Counted from the first letter of the stretch, positions 16,508-26,439 are shown. The stretch is DNA of 58,120 bases from Stenomitos rutilans HA7619-LM2 (GCA_019358945.1 JAHHIE010000042.1:1-58120), one strand, 5' to 3'. Made by a program: numbers and translations. Notes: generated by a model from the letters alone, not told the origin.

Positions 16508-18346
16508 CTATCGATACCCTGCGGCTTGCAGCGAAAACAGTTGGGCATACCGTCCGTTCAATCGCACCAGTGCCTCGTGAGTGCCATGCTCAACGATTTT
16601 GCCTTCCTGAAGTACCATAATTTGGTCTGCCATCCGCACGGTAGAGAAGCGGTGGGAAATGAGGATCGCCATCTGGGTCTGTGTCATCGCGCGAAAGTGG
16701 TCGAAAATGCGGACTTCGGCTTCGGCATCCATCGCGGATGTGGGTTCGTCCAGCACCAGAATATCGGCCTTCGATCGCATAAACGCGCGCGAAAGGGCGA
16801 TCTTTTGCCACTGTCCGCCTGATAGCTCACGACCACTTTTGAACCAGCGTCCAAGCTGCGTGTGGTAGCTCTCTGGCAAGGTTTCAATGAAGGGTTGGGC
16901 AGTGCCTTTGTAAGCGGCATCGTGCCAGCGGGCTTCATCCTCCAGATAAGCAACATCCCCTGCGCCAATGTTTTCGCCAACTGTAAATTGGTAGCGCACG
17001 AAGTTCTGAAAAATCACGCCGATGCGTTGCTGGAGTGCATCTCGATCCCACTCGCGCAGGTCTAACCCATCCAAAAGAATGCGTCCACTGTCGGGTGTAT
17101 ACAGCCGGGTCAGTAGCTTGATCAGCGTCGTTTTGCCAGAACCGTTTTCACCCACGATCGCCAGTTTTTCGCCCGGTTTCAAATGCAGCGAGATGTTTTG
17201 CAGCGCAGGCTGAGTGCTACCGGGATAGCCAAAGCTGACGTACTCAAAACGCAGCCCGTCACCGGGTAACAGTCCTTGTGTAGCCTGCCCGATGGATCTG
17301 GGAATAGGCTGTTCCAGGTATTCGTAGAGATTTGAAAGGTACAGACTGTCTTCGTACATGCCCCCGATCGCACTCAGCACGGAAGCAAACGTCGCCTGCC
17401 CTTGCCGAAACACCACCAGATACATCGTCAGGTCGCCAAGAGAAATGGTGCCTGCGATCGCTTCCAGCACAATCCACACATAGGCTGTATAGAAGGCAAG
17501 GGTACTCAAGAGTCCCAAAAAGTAGCTCCACAGCCCGCGCCGAATGGTCAAGTCTCGGTCTTCACCATAGAGCTGACGGAAGATGGCACGGTAGCGGCGC
17601 AACAACATGGGACCCAGTTGATACAGCTTGACCTCCATCGCCGCTGTATCGTTCGACAACAGCCATTCCAGGTAGTTCTGCTGCCGCGTTTCGGGAGCAC
17701 GCCAGCGGAAGAGGCGAAACGCTTCTCCAGCAAAGCGCGTCTCGGCAATAAAGGCAGGAATCGCAGCCACCATCAGCACCAGCACCGCCCACGCCGAAAA
17801 GTGCAGCAGTAAACCACCATAGGCCAGCAGCGAAAGGGTGTCTTGTACTAAGCCAAACGTGCGATTGACCAGACTCAGTGGGCGACTGGAGGCTTCTCGC
17901 CGTGCCCGTGCCATTTTGTCGTAAAACTCTGAATCCTCGAAGTGCGAAATATCAAGGGTCAACGCTTTTTCTAAAATCAGCACATTAACCTTGTGCCCCA
18001 GCAAAGCGCGTAACAGCGATTGGCACAGCGCCAAGCCTTGCTTACAACCTGCCTGTAGCGCAATCAGCCCTGCTTCAATGCCTAAAAACATCAAGGTGTG
18101 CCACCGATCGCTCACCAAGCCCGATCGCGCCGCCTGTACGACCCCATCCACAATCAGCTTGCCCACATAGGCGATCGCCCCCGGCAACAAGCCCGCAATC
18201 AAGGTGAGAACGATTAGAGCAATGGTAAGTGCGCGATTGGTTGTCCAAACCAGGGCGATCGCGCGCCCGCAATATTGATACATCGACAACGACTGCCGTA
18301 AACTCTGCCAGCGCTGTCTCAGCCGATTTTGTTGAAAATTCCTCAT
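16508..18346 (-). CDS. ABC transporter, fused permease and ATP-binding protein
   Basis: The half-transporter has 612 residues from the ATG at 18346 (MRNFQQNRLRQRW). The first ~330 residues hold about six membrane segments (RALTIALIVLTLIAGLLPGA, LLAYGGLLLHFSAWAVLVLM and others). The nucleotide-binding domain carries Walker A VGENGSGKTTL, Q-loop VIFQNF, signature LSGGQWQKIALSRA, Walker B ILVLDEPTSAMD and the H-loop LISHRFS. It would act as a homodimer exporting lipid or peptide substrates. An upstream in-frame codon at 18550 would add 68 residues encoded by tandem repeats, so I reject it. Confidence 0.92.
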   Translation of the reverse strand: MRNFQQNRLRQRWQSLRQSLSMYQYCGRAIALVWTTNRALTIALIVLTLIAGLLPGAIAYVGKLIVDGVVQAARSGLVSDRWHTLMFLGIEAGLIALQAGCKQGLALCQSLLRALLGHKVNVLILEKALTLDISHFEDSEFYDKMARARREASSRPLSLVNRTFGLVQDTLSLLAYGGLLLHFSAWAVLVLMVAAIPAFIAETRFAGEAFRLFRWRAPETRQQNYLEWLLSNDTAAMEVKLYQLGPMLLRRYRAIFRQLYGEDRDLTIRRGLWSYFLGLLSTLAFYTAYVWIVLEAIAGTISLGDLTMYLVVFRQGQATFASVLSAIGGMYEDSLYLSNLYEYLEQPIPRSIGQATQGLLPGDGLRFEYVSFGYPGSTQPALQNISLHLKPGEKLAIVGENGSGKTTLIKLLTRLYTPDSGRILLDGLDLREWDRDALQQRIGVIFQNFVRYQFTVGENIGAGDVAYLEDEARWHDAAYKGTAQPFIETLPESYHTQLGRWFKSGRELSGGQWQKIALSRAFMRSKADILVLDEPTSAMDAEAEVRIFDHFRAMTQTQMAILISHRFSTVRMADQIMVLQEGKIVEHGTHEALVRLNGRYAQLFSLQAAGYR

Positions 18347-18400
18347 ACTACTACGATAGCTTTTGGCAATCAGGGTTAGGGGAAACCGGGCGGCAGAGGA

Positions 18401-18445
18401 GGCAGGGCAAGCAAGGGAGGCAGGGCAAGCAAGGGAGGCAGGGGA
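18401..18445. repeat. 18-bp tandem repeat upstream of the ABC transporter
   Basis: Two exact copies of an 18-base unit beginning GGCAGGGCAAGCAAG are followed by a half copy. It lies 55-100 bases upstream of the transporter start, in the expected leader or promoter region. Confidence 0.9.
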
Positions 18446-18592
18446 AGGCTGCCTACTGAACGTTAACCACAAAACGCTTGAATACATCGTGCCTTGGCCT
18501 TTGGCATCCCAGCAAGAGGACGTGTTCTTTGCAGGACGAGTACAACTCAAAGTTCCCCGCTCCCCCTGCTCCCTCCGCCTTCATCCCTCTCC

Positions 18593-19438
18593 TCACAACC
18601 GCGTCTGCACAATCTGAGCAAACGTCTCACGGTTGTCTTTTAAGCTGCGGGGAGTGCCCTGCGGATAGGTTTGAGTGATCAGCGTTTGTAAGCGTTTGAC
18701 GCGGTTATCGGGGCTGGGGTGAGTGCTAAAAAAGGCGGCTGGCTGACTGTTCTGACGTGCAGCACTGAGCATTTGCATGAGTTGCACAATGCCCTGGGGA
18801 TCGTAGCCTGCCTCGGTCATAAAGCGTAAGCCCAGCCGATCGCCCTCCAATTCATCGTCACGTCCATAGCGAAGACTCACTAGCTGATTGATGGCTTGCT
18901 TGAGTGCCTCTTCTTGTTGTTCGCTTTTCTCGGTTGCCTTTGCGGCTGCATCAATAGCAGTGCCCAAGATGGGACTGAAGGACTGTTTCGCTAAATGCTC
19001 TGCCCCATGACGCGCAACCACGTGCCCTACTTCATGACCTAGCACGGCTGCCAGTTGTGCTTCTGAGGTTAACCGCTTGAGCAGCGCCACGGTTAAAAAA
19101 ACCTGCCCTCCTGGCAGTGCCACGGCGTTGATGGTTTGAGTATCGTGCAGCAGATGAAACTCAAAGGGATAGGGAGTTTTAGAGGCGGACGATCGCGCAA
19201 CGACCTGCTGACCAACCTGGCTCACATACTGCTGTAGCAGCGTATCTGGATGAAGGCCACCATACTGAGCCGCCATTTGCCGTTTTGCCCGCCGCCCCAG
19301 AAAGATTTCCTGCTGCGCTGAAAGCTGCACGTGTTGATTTTCGCCTGTCAACAGGTTTCCAGAGGTATTGCTGCAATAGGTGATCAACCCAAAGAGCACG
19401 ATCGCAAGTACAATCCCAAGCCGAACCAGTGACTTCAC
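18593..19438 (-). CDS. M48 family metalloprotease
   Basis: This membrane-anchored peptidase carries HEVGH at residues 135-139 in AAVLGHEVGHVVARHGAEHLA, and the third zinc ligand Glu in DELEGDRLGLRFMTEAGYDP, followed by FFSTHPSPDNRVKRL. This is the BepA/LoiP-like M48 arrangement, acting on the periplasmic side. The GTG at 19438 is preferred because it starts directly at the signal anchor (VKSLVRLGIVLAIVLFGLIT). A further upstream start at 19549 would add 37 residues without family character. Likely role is envelope protein quality control. Confidence 0.85.
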   Translation of the reverse strand: MKSLVRLGIVLAIVLFGLITYCSNTSGNLLTGENQHVQLSAQQEIFLGRRAKRQMAAQYGGLHPDTLLQQYVSQVGQQVVARSSASKTPYPFEFHLLHDTQTINAVALPGGQVFLTVALLKRLTSEAQLAAVLGHEVGHVVARHGAEHLAKQSFSPILGTAIDAAAKATEKSEQQEEALKQAINQLVSLRYGRDDELEGDRLGLRFMTEAGYDPQGIVQLMQMLSAARQNSQPAAFFSTHPSPDNRVKRLQTLITQTYPQGTPRSLKDNRETFAQIVQTRL

Positions 19439-19610
19439 AGCGCTAGCCTTCAGTGACGCAGATAAAATTAAAGGATAGCGGAGTCTTGTGGTTCGTATGA
19501 AACACGGCAGATGAACACAGCAAGAAGAGTGACTTCGTTTACCCCTCACGCTTGAACAGTCTCAAGCTCAGGGTCTAAAGTTTAGAGTCTAACCTTCAAA
19601 TCAGGTACTT

Positions 19611-20441
19611 ATGAGTACTCCGGTTGTATCAGCGGCATGGCTTTTTGAGCATCTTAACGATCCGCACGTGGCGATCGCCGACTGTCGCTTCTCTCTCATG
19701 CAGCCAGCATTGGGACGTGAGCAGTACCAGGCAGGCCACATTCCAGGAGCCGTTTATCTGGACTTGAACCAGGATCTTTCTAATCCTGTTGGTGAACATG
19801 GGGGACGGCATCCGTTGCCAGATGTGGCTCAATTATCCAAAAAGCTTTCAGCAATGGGCGTTGACTCAACACCAGAAGCACAAACGCTGGTGGTTGCTTA
19901 CGACGACTCACGACTCGCGTTTGCGTCGCGGTTATGGTGGCTTTTGCGCTACCTGGGGCACGATCGCGTCACCGTCCTTGATGGTGGTTTCGCGGGCTGG
20001 AAGGCCGTAGGATATTCCGTAACGCAAGCTGTTTCCGCCCCAAAAGCCGGAGCCTTTGTGCCGCAATTGCGCTCAGACCTGGTAGTAGGAATTGGCGATG
20101 TCAAAACGCGGAAAGCTTCACCTGAAGTCATGCTGGTCGATTCTCGTGAAGCCGAACGGTACCGGGGTGATCACGAACCCATCGACCCGATCGCAGGCCA
20201 TATCCCCGGAGCTGTTAATTACCCCTGGCAAGGAGTAACGGATGCAGACGGCTATGTGCTTCCAGTCGAGACCCAGCGTCACCGATGGCACGATCTCGAA
20301 GCAGCGCACGAACTTCTGGTCTACTGCGGTTCTGGCGTAACGGCCTGTGTGAATTTACTCTCTCTAGAGCTAGCAGACATTCATACGGGCAAACTCTATG
20401 CCGGAAGCTGGAGCGACTGGTGTTCGTATGAGGAAGACTAA
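19611..20441 (+). CDS. sulfurtransferase (tandem rhodanese domains)
   Basis: The 276-residue protein has two rhodanese domains. The first (residues 1-130; IADCRF, HIPGAVYLDLN, YDDSRLAFASRLWWLLRYLGH) is structural. The second carries the active-site loop YCGSGVTAC with its Cys near residue 243. CGSGVT fits thiosulfate or 3-mercaptopyruvate sulfurtransferases. It transfers sulfane sulfur in the cytoplasm. The last codons (CSYEED and stop) form the first unit of a 21-base tandem triplication continuing past the stop. Confidence 0.92.
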   Translation: MSTPVVSAAWLFEHLNDPHVAIADCRFSLMQPALGREQYQAGHIPGAVYLDLNQDLSNPVGEHGGRHPLPDVAQLSKKLSAMGVDSTPEAQTLVVAYDDSRLAFASRLWWLLRYLGHDRVTVLDGGFAGWKAVGYSVTQAVSAPKAGAFVPQLRSDLVVGIGDVKTRKASPEVMLVDSREAERYRGDHEPIDPIAGHIPGAVNYPWQGVTDADGYVLPVETQRHRWHDLEAAHELLVYCGSGVTACVNLLSLELADIHTGKLYAGSWSDWCSYEED

Positions 20442-20484
20442 AGTTCGTATGAGGAAGACTAAAGTTCGTATGAGGAAGACTAGA
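20422..20484. repeat. 21-bp direct repeat, three copies, spanning the stop codon
   Basis: The unit GTTCGTATGAGGAAGACTAA(A) occurs three times head to tail, at 20422, 20443 and 20464, with one change in the last copy. The first copy holds the final six codons and the stop of the sulfurtransferase gene. The two extra copies are untranslated. Confidence 0.97.
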
Positions 20485-20580
20485 GGATGAGGGATGAAGG
20501 CAGAAGGCTAAAGGCCAAAAGCTGACCGCTGACCGCTTGATTAACTCAAAACTTTTTATCCTTCATACATAACTTCATCC
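20485..20580. repeat. word-repeat block
   Basis: This block contains GGATGAGGGATGAAGGCAGA, AGGCTAAAGGCC, two copies of GCTGACC, and then the inverted words TTTTTATCCTTCATAC and TTCATCCCTTATCC. It is built from the same words as 8169-8243 and 12834-12904, and its two halves can pair. It separates two convergent genes and could also act in termination. Confidence 0.7.
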
Positions 20581-20581
20581 C

Positions 20582-21028
20582 TTATCCTTTCTCTTTCGAG
20601 AGCATATCGATCGCATCCCCTAATGCCGTTGTCAACCCTTTGCGTGTCTGTGCGTGGTTCGCTTGCTCTAGCTTGAGGGCTTGCGCCAGGCGATCGCGTT
20701 CCGTCAATGCTTCAAGGAGCTTTTGCTGAAGCGCTGTCACCGTTTGCAGCTTTTCAACTTCGGCTTGAATGGCTGATGCATCAGTCGGGATGCCTTCCTC
20801 TAATGGCAACGTTCCCTTAAGCTGCTGGAGTTCTTGCGTCAGGTCAGCGATCGTTTGCCGTGTGCGTGCGGCTTCTTGCCGTCTTTGTTGAGCTTCAGTT
20901 TCATACAGCCGCTGCCAATTGGCTGCACTGGTATACGCCTGCTCACGGTCTTGCTGGGCCTCTGCCAACTGCTGCCGCAACGCTTTAATCTCAGTCAACC
21001 ACTGGCTTACGTCGTGGGTCATCAGCAC
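20582..21028 (-). CDS. coiled-coil protein of unknown function
   Basis: The 148-residue protein is Gln/Glu/Ala-rich and almost wholly alpha-helical. Heptads run through residues 10-70 and 85-135 (LRQQLAEAQQDREQAYTSAA, EVEKLQTVTALQQKLLEALT). A break around LPLEEGIPTD separates two coiled coils. The start is Met1 or Met3. No domain is recognised and there is no membrane segment. Cyanobacterial genomes often carry such proteins, but the role is unknown. The next gene upstream is the MBL-fold gene, same strand. Confidence 0.7.
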   Translation of the reverse strand: MLMTHDVSQWLTEIKALRQQLAEAQQDREQAYTSAANWQRLYETEAQQRRQEAARTRQTIADLTQELQQLKGTLPLEEGIPTDASAIQAEVEKLQTVTALQQKLLEALTERDRLAQALKLEQANHAQTRKGLTTALGDAIDMLSKEKG

Positions 21029-21172
21029 CGACTCCTTATGCGATGGTAGAGAGTGTAGCGGACTGGCGAGAGAAATTCTATAGCAATGGGGGTGAGGAGA
21101 GGGAGAGAAAGTTTTGAGTTTTAAGTTTTGAGTTCATTCAGCCTTTAGCCTTCATCCCTCATCACTTCATCC

Positions 21173-21895
21173 TTACTCCTCCAACTCGATCGCCCCCAAC
21201 GCCTCGTATGCCTCCTCAACGAGCGATCGACCGCGTAAAAAGCCAATATTCGCTCCGGGGCAAACCCATTGCAGGGTTTCTGGCTGGAACTGATGCAAAA
21301 GCTTTTGCACACTTTTAAGCTGCCTGCGCCAGTGGAAGGTCTTGGGCGTTTTGAGGGGCAGCAGGTTGCCTTGAGGATTGGGCAACAAGTGGCGACCCGA
21401 AAACAACACGCCTCCGTAGCCGCTGTAATAAAGACAAGAGGAGCCAGGAGAGTGTCCAGGAGTCCAAAGCCCCTGACTTTGTGGTGTTAAGACCAGGGTT
21501 TGTGCAAACGGAGCGACCGTCAACCCTGGGAGCAAGTAGGCTTCCTGTTCTTGCATCACAATCTCACAGCCAAAAGCTTGTTGAATCGCCCTCGCCTGCC
21601 CAATGCCGCCACGGTGGGTGAGAAAGAGGATGTGAACGCCTCCCTGGGCTTGTAAAAAGTCCTGGGTGGTGTCATTCCAGGCAGGGCAGTCTACAAGAAT
21701 GTTGACGGACTCAACGAGCAAATAAGCCGTTCCGCCTAGGGTATCCCGATTGGGTGGAAACGCGAAAATGGCCGCGCGATCGTCCGACTGGTGCAACAGC
21801 CGACGCGGTTGTTTAGCCGCAGCAGTGGGCTGGCTTGGCGCTAGTTGAGACGGGCTTGGCAAAGCGGACTGAGGGTAATCTGAAGACACAGGCAA
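21173..21895 (-). CDS. metallo-beta-lactamase-fold protein with a degenerate metal site
   Basis: The 240-residue protein has the MBL order of elements: GGTAYLLVESVNILVDCP, then ILFLTHRGGIGQA, LWTPGHSPGSSCLYY and VLFSGRHLL. The canonical HxHxDH motif is reduced to a single His (THRGGIG), and the later Asp of GD is replaced. GHSPGS keeps its His. Metal binding and hydrolase activity are therefore doubtful. The first ~30 residues are Pro/Ser/Gln-rich and look like a poorly conserved linker. Confidence 0.75.
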   Translation of the reverse strand: MPVSSDYPQSALPSPSQLAPSQPTAAAKQPRRLLHQSDDRAAIFAFPPNRDTLGGTAYLLVESVNILVDCPAWNDTTQDFLQAQGGVHILFLTHRGGIGQARAIQQAFGCEIVMQEQEAYLLPGLTVAPFAQTLVLTPQSQGLWTPGHSPGSSCLYYSGYGGVLFSGRHLLPNPQGNLLPLKTPKTFHWRRQLKSVQKLLHQFQPETLQWVCPGANIGFLRGRSLVEEAYEALGAIELEE

Positions 21896-22476
21896 GTAAG
21901 GGCGAAGGAAAACGCTTGTGGAACCCGATCGCGCGATCGATCTGACTGAAAAGCCGTTTCGTTGACTTAAATCACAACTGACTCAGAAAGCAGACGCTTT
22001 AAGCACTCAGGCCGTTTTAGCATTTAGGCTGCATCCACAGCGGAGTTAGCGTTCAAACCACACGCAGTTCCAAAGCTACAAAGTTCTCAAGCAAACGATG
22101 CAGCACATTGACTCCATCGTAGTTCACCTGGGTGAGTATAAAGGCGCTGTAGTACCCTGCATCACTTACCCTTAAAAATCTCAGCGTATCTCAGCCTTTA
22201 CAGCCTTTGATCAGTGCATCATGTGGCAGAACTCCTTTAGGATGGCTATAGAGCTGTGCATTTCTGTCTGTTCGCTTTTAAACTAGATGAGTTCTGGCGG
22301 AGGAGTCTGCTGAATCAAGTTTCTGGATGTCGGTGAAGAAAATTTGAGCGGCACGTAAGCAAGCACAACGGAGATTGTTATGATGCTTTCTTTGTGCCCT
22401 ACGGTTCACCGTATTCATTTAACCGCTTGGCATTGTTTCAGGTCTTACGTTCTTCCAGCCCAATGAGGCTAGGCAC
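21896..22476. other. divergent intergenic gap with a short upstream open frame
   Basis: This 580-base gap lies between the MBL-fold gene and the site-2 protease. The only open structure noted is a 28-codon frame at 22380-22466 (MMLSLCPTVHRIHLTAWHCF...). It has GGAG six bases before its ATG and ends 10 bases before the protease ATG, so it could be a leader peptide. No clear promoter or RNA gene is seen in the rest. Confidence 0.35.
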
Positions 22477-23982
22477 ATGAATCCGTTAATCTTGCTGTTT
22501 CTGTTGGGGCTAATCACGTACTTTATTGTGCAGCGTGTGGCAAGCGTCACGCGATCGCCCGTTTGGTTGCTCTGGCTAGTGGCGATGGCTCCAGCGATCG
22601 TGTCAAGCGGTTGGGTCTTGGCAAAAGGGAAACCCATGCCATCGCAGACCATCCTTATTTTGTCGGGGGTTTGCCTGCTAGTGTACTGGTTTCTCATTCA
22701 GCGCAATCGTATTTCACCCCCCCCAGTCAATTCAACCGCAACAGAAGGACAAGAACCACCAGCAGAACTGCCGAAAGAGGCGGTCAGCCTCCCAGCCAGC
22801 CCACGACCGATCGACAAGGCAGAAGAAACCAGCCTGCAAAACTGCTTTCCCTGGTCAATTTACTATCTGCAAAACGTCGAATATCGGCCACAAGCCGTGA
22901 TCTGCCGTGGACAGCTACGCAGCAAGCCAGAGGTCGCCTATCAAACCATTCAGGAGAATGTGGCGGAAGCCTTTGGCGATCGCTTCTACCTGGTGTTTCA
23001 GGAGGGTGTCAACCAGAAGCCGTTCTTTGTACTGGTGCCAAACCCACACGCCCAGGCAGCAGCAGATACGGCGGCGCTACCTGATGCCAAGCCACGCAAG
23101 GAACCGATCAGTCGCCCCTTTTTGGCGATCGGCTTATTCATTGCCACTTTTTTCACCACCACGCTGGCATGGCTGGATTTAGAAAAAAAAGCAGTCCAGC
23201 TTTCACTGACGACATTGGCAACAGGACTGCCCTATGCCTTAGCGCTGATGGCAATTTTGGGCATTCATGAGTTAGGGCATTACCTTACGGCTCGTCGGTA
23301 CCGCATTAAGGCGACGTTGCCTTACTTCATTCCCGTCATTCCCATTCCGCTGTTTCCCTTTGGCACGTTTGGCGCGTTTATTCAAATTCGATCGCCCATT
23401 CCCAATCGTCGTGCCTTATTTGATGTGGGTATCGCCGGGCCGATCGCGGGGTTTGTAGTCACCTTGCCCTTGTTGCTGTGGGGCTTGGCTCATTCAGATG
23501 TTGTACGGCTGCCTGAAAAGTTCGAGGTATTTAACTTTCAGGCACTTGACCCCAGCTTTTCAATCTTGCTAGCGCTGCTCAGCAAATTAGCACTGGGGAG
23601 TGCTCTGACAGATGGCTTTGGCATTCATCTTCATCCGGTTGCAGTTGCTGGCTTCCTGGGTCTGGTCGTGACAGCGTTTAATTTGATGCCAGTGGGTCAA
23701 TTAGACGGTGGTCACATTGTCCATGCTATGTTTGGGCAGCGTGCTGGGGCCGCGATCGGACAGATTGCCCGTTTATTGCTGCTCACGCTCTCTCTCGTCC
23801 AGCCGCATTTGCTGGTTTGGGCCATCCTTCTATTTTTGATGCCTGCTACCGATGAACCCGCGCTGAATGATGTGACGGAATTAGATAACCGCCGTGATTT
23901 GTGGGGCATTTTAGCGCTGGGGCTGCTGTTGCTGATCATTCTGCCCATGCCAGCCGTGCTGACATCCCTGCTGCATCTTTAG
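22477..23982 (+). CDS. site-2 protease family zinc metalloprotease (M50)
   Basis: The 501-residue polytopic membrane protein has HELGH at residues 264-268 within GIHELGHYLTARRY and the second ligand motif LMPVGQLDGGHIVHAMFG. This fits intramembrane proteases of the S2P/EGY type. The first ~75 residues hold two membrane helices, and residues 80-210 form a soluble region with a Pro-rich linker. The plant EGY proteins, which act in thylakoid development, share this layout, and cyanobacterial homologues are probably thylakoid or plasma membrane proteases. The start ATG is close behind a 28-codon open frame. Confidence 0.9.
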   Translation: MNPLILLFLLGLITYFIVQRVASVTRSPVWLLWLVAMAPAIVSSGWVLAKGKPMPSQTILILSGVCLLVYWFLIQRNRISPPPVNSTATEGQEPPAELPKEAVSLPASPRPIDKAEETSLQNCFPWSIYYLQNVEYRPQAVICRGQLRSKPEVAYQTIQENVAEAFGDRFYLVFQEGVNQKPFFVLVPNPHAQAAADTAALPDAKPRKEPISRPFLAIGLFIATFFTTTLAWLDLEKKAVQLSLTTLATGLPYALALMAILGIHELGHYLTARRYRIKATLPYFIPVIPIPLFPFGTFGAFIQIRSPIPNRRALFDVGIAGPIAGFVVTLPLLLWGLAHSDVVRLPEKFEVFNFQALDPSFSILLALLSKLALGSALTDGFGIHLHPVAVAGFLGLVVTAFNLMPVGQLDGGHIVHAMFGQRAGAAIGQIARLLLLTLSLVQPHLLVWAILLFLMPATDEPALNDVTELDNRRDLWGILALGLLLLIILPMPAVLTSLLHL

Positions 23983-24318
23983 GCTTGAGAAGAGAGGCAC
24001 GGTTTGAGCGCAAGCAAGACAGCAGGATGCCAGGTCTTGAAGGTTGAAACAGCATCAGTCCACAAACAAAACCAATTTCTGCCCACGCTCTAGAACGAAG
24101 TGCAGCGCAGATACGGCATAATGGGAGGGTTTTCTAATGCTCAAGAAACGCTGGACAACGCTTGATTCACAGTCAGCGTCACTCGCTAAACTGAACCCAA
24201 GACTTCTTAGTTGAGGGGGAAAGTAAATGGGAAAAGGATGCAAACCAAGTCTTTCCCTTTACCCAAACAGTACCGAGATCAAATCTATCATCCTTACTTC
24301 AGCAACTTTCCACCTGCC
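23983..24318. other. intergenic gap upstream of aspS
   Basis: No gene is recognised in these 336 bases. An in-frame codon at 24211 could extend aspS by 36 residues, but those residues ([13 protein letters not shown]...) are unlike the family. The aspS promoter is expected here but not evident. Confidence 0.4.
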
Positions 24319-26118
24319 ATGCGAACCCATTACTGCGGTCAACTCCGAGCCGAACACATTGGAGAGACAGTGAGCCTTTGCGGCTGGGTCGATCGCCGTC
24401 GCGATCATGGCGGCGTCATTTTTGTAGATTTGCGCGATCGCAGCGGCATTGTGCAAATTGTCAGCGATCCCGAACGCACCCCTGGTTCATACCAGCAGGC
24501 AGGCGATTTGCGAAACGAATACGTTGTGCAAATTTCCGGTCGCGTCACGAAGCGTCCTGATGATTCACTCAATCCGCGTTTGGGCACAGGCGAGGTCGAA
24601 ATCTACGCCGATCACATCGAAATTCTCAACGCCGTGCGCAAGCAACTGCCCTTTCAGGTCTCTACCGCTGAAACGGAAACGGTGCGTGAAGAGTTGCGCC
24701 TCAAGTATCGCTACCTTGATCTGCGGCGCGAACGCATGAGCCAGAACTTGCAACTGCGCCATGCGTTGAATCGAACCATTCGCCGCTATCTAGAAGACGT
24801 AGAAGGCTTTACCGAAGTCGAAACGCCGATTTTGACGCGATCGACGCCCGAAGGTGCCCGCGATTATCTGGTTCCTTCAAGAGTTAACGCGGGTGAATGG
24901 TACGCGCTCCCGCAATCACCGCAGTTGTTCAAGCAACTATTAATGGTGGCAGGGTGCGATCGCTATTATCAAATCGCCCGTTGCTTTCGGGATGAGGATT
25001 TGAGGGCCGATCGTCAGCCCGAATTTACTCAACTCGACATGGAAATGAGCTTCATGTCGCAAGAAGAAATTTTGAACCTCAACGAAGGCTTAGTCTGCCA
25101 TCTGCTCAAAACCCTCAAAGGCATTGAGATTCCTCGTCCCTTTCCCCACCTCACCTACGCCGAGGCAATGGATCGCTACGGTTCCGATAAGCCTGATACC
25201 CGGTTTGATCTCGAATTGGTGGATGTCTCGGATGTCGTGAAAGATTCTGGCTTCAAGGTGTTTGCCGATTCGGTGTCTAAAGGTGGCATCGTCAAAATTC
25301 TGCCCATTCCCGGCGGCAACGACCTGGTTTCTAATGTGCGGATCAAGCCCGGTGGTGACTTGTTTAAAGAAGCGACTGAGACAGGTGCAAGAGGCTTGGC
25401 ATATATTCGCGTGCGGGATGATGGCGAGATCGACACGATCGGAGCCATCAAAGACAACCTCACCGATGCTCAAAAGCAAGAAATCTTGACTCGTACAGGT
25501 GCAAAAGCCGGACACCTGCTGCTGTTTGGTGCGGGTGATACCGCAACGGTCAATAAAACGCTCGATCGCCTCCGTCAAGTCGTCGGTCGCGAACTGAATC
25601 TCATCGATGCCAACAAAATCAATCTCTTGTGGGTCACAGATTTCCCCATGTTTGAGTGGAACGCTGACGAAAAGCGTCTCGAAGCACTCCACCATCCCTT
25701 TACCGCACCTAACCTCGACGACCTCGATGACCTGAAAACCGCTCGCGCTCAGGCATACGATCTTGTATACAACGGTTTTGAGGTGGGCGGCGGCAGTGTG
25801 CGAATTCATCAATCCGACATTCAAGCCCAGGTCTTTGAACTGATTGGCCTATCTGAAGAAGAAGCGCACAATAAGTTCGGCTTTTTGCTCGAAGCCTTTG
25901 AGTACGGTGCCCCACCCCACGGTGGCATAGCCTACGGACTCGATCGCTGGGCGATGCTGCTCAGTGGCGAAGAATCCATCCGCGACGCGATCGCTTTCCC
26001 CAAAACGCAACAGGCTCGGTGTTTGCTCACAGGCGCACCCTCCAGCGTTGATGGCAAACAACTCAAGGAACTCCACGTTGCCTCTACGCACAAGCCCAAG
26101 CCAGCCACGCAGAATTAA
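24319..26118 (+). CDS. aspS: aspartyl-tRNA synthetase
   Basis: The class II synthetase has 599 residues from the ATG at 24319 ([20 protein letters not shown]). It shows the N-terminal OB anticodon-binding domain ([20 protein letters not shown]), motif 1, motif 2 ([21 protein letters not shown]), the bacterial GAD insert (residues ~290-420) and motif 3 ([12 protein letters not shown]). All class II signatures are complete. It attaches aspartate to tRNA-Asp. Many cyanobacterial AspRS enzymes are non-discriminating and supply the transamidation route to Asn-tRNA, but specificity cannot be told from this sequence by eye. Confidence 0.97.
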   Translation: MRTHYCGQLRAEHIGETVSLCGWVDRRRDHGGVIFVDLRDRSGIVQIVSDPERTPGSYQQAGDLRNEYVVQISGRVTKRPDDSLNPRLGTGEVEIYADHIEILNAVRKQLPFQVSTAETETVREELRLKYRYLDLRRERMSQNLQLRHALNRTIRRYLEDVEGFTEVETPILTRSTPEGARDYLVPSRVNAGEWYALPQSPQLFKQLLMVAGCDRYYQIARCFRDEDLRADRQPEFTQLDMEMSFMSQEEILNLNEGLVCHLLKTLKGIEIPRPFPHLTYAEAMDRYGSDKPDTRFDLELVDVSDVVKDSGFKVFADSVSKGGIVKILPIPGGNDLVSNVRIKPGGDLFKEATETGARGLAYIRVRDDGEIDTIGAIKDNLTDAQKQEILTRTGAKAGHLLLFGAGDTATVNKTLDRLRQVVGRELNLIDANKINLLWVTDFPMFEWNADEKRLEALHHPFTAPNLDDLDDLKTARAQAYDLVYNGFEVGGGSVRIHQSDIQAQVFELIGLSEEEAHNKFGFLLEAFEYGAPPHGGIAYGLDRWAMLLSGEESIRDAIAFPKTQQARCLLTGAPSSVDGKQLKELHVASTHKPKPATQN

Positions 26119-26184
26119 CGGTTTTGCTGTCATGTTTAAATAGAGTTAGAGCGATCGCGCCTCACGTTGCTTTAAGGAGGTTAG

Positions 26185-26439
26185 ATGCAGTCAGAGCTTA
26201 CCTTACATCTGGATGCCGAGTTAATCGCTAAGGTCGAACGCTGGGCAGAAGCGCGTAACTTGACACTCTCTGATGCCATTGCGACCCTGCTTAAGCAGCT
26301 ACCGGATCAAGACCAACCACTAAAGCTGACTCCCTGGACGCAGCAACTGGTTGGGGTACTAGCGAACGTGGAAGATCCCAATAGAGAAAATGCCTTACAA
26401 GAGGAGTACGTAGACTACTTAGAGGATAAGTACCAGTGA
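26185..26439 (+). CDS. DUF6364-like/VapB-type antitoxin
   Basis: This 84-residue protein begins with a ribbon-helix-helix pattern (MQSELTLHLDAELIAKVERWAEARNLTLSDAIATLL) followed by an acidic tail that would bind the toxin. A strong AAGGAGG lies just before the ATG. It overlaps the PIN toxin gene by four bases, so it is the antitoxin and probably the autorepressor of a VapBC-like pair. Confidence 0.85.
   Translation: MQSELTLHLDAELIAKVERWAEARNLTLSDAIATLLKQLPDQDQPLKLTPWTQQLVGVLANVEDPNRENALQEEYVDYLEDKYQ

Noticed and set aside
18347-18550. Longer start for the ABC transporter
   Set aside because: The extension is encoded by an 18-base tandem repeat and gives low-complexity ACPAS repeats, so it is probably leader DNA.
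22380-22466. 28-codon frame with GGAG before the site-2 protease
   Set aside because: The composition is not convincing; it is noted only in the gap description.
24211-24318. Longer start for aspS
   Set aside because: The added residues do not resemble AspRS. The ATG at 24319 begins the conserved OB domain.
25090-25824. A 244-residue open frame on the minus strand
   Set aside because: It lies wholly inside aspS on the opposite strand and its protein is not family-like.
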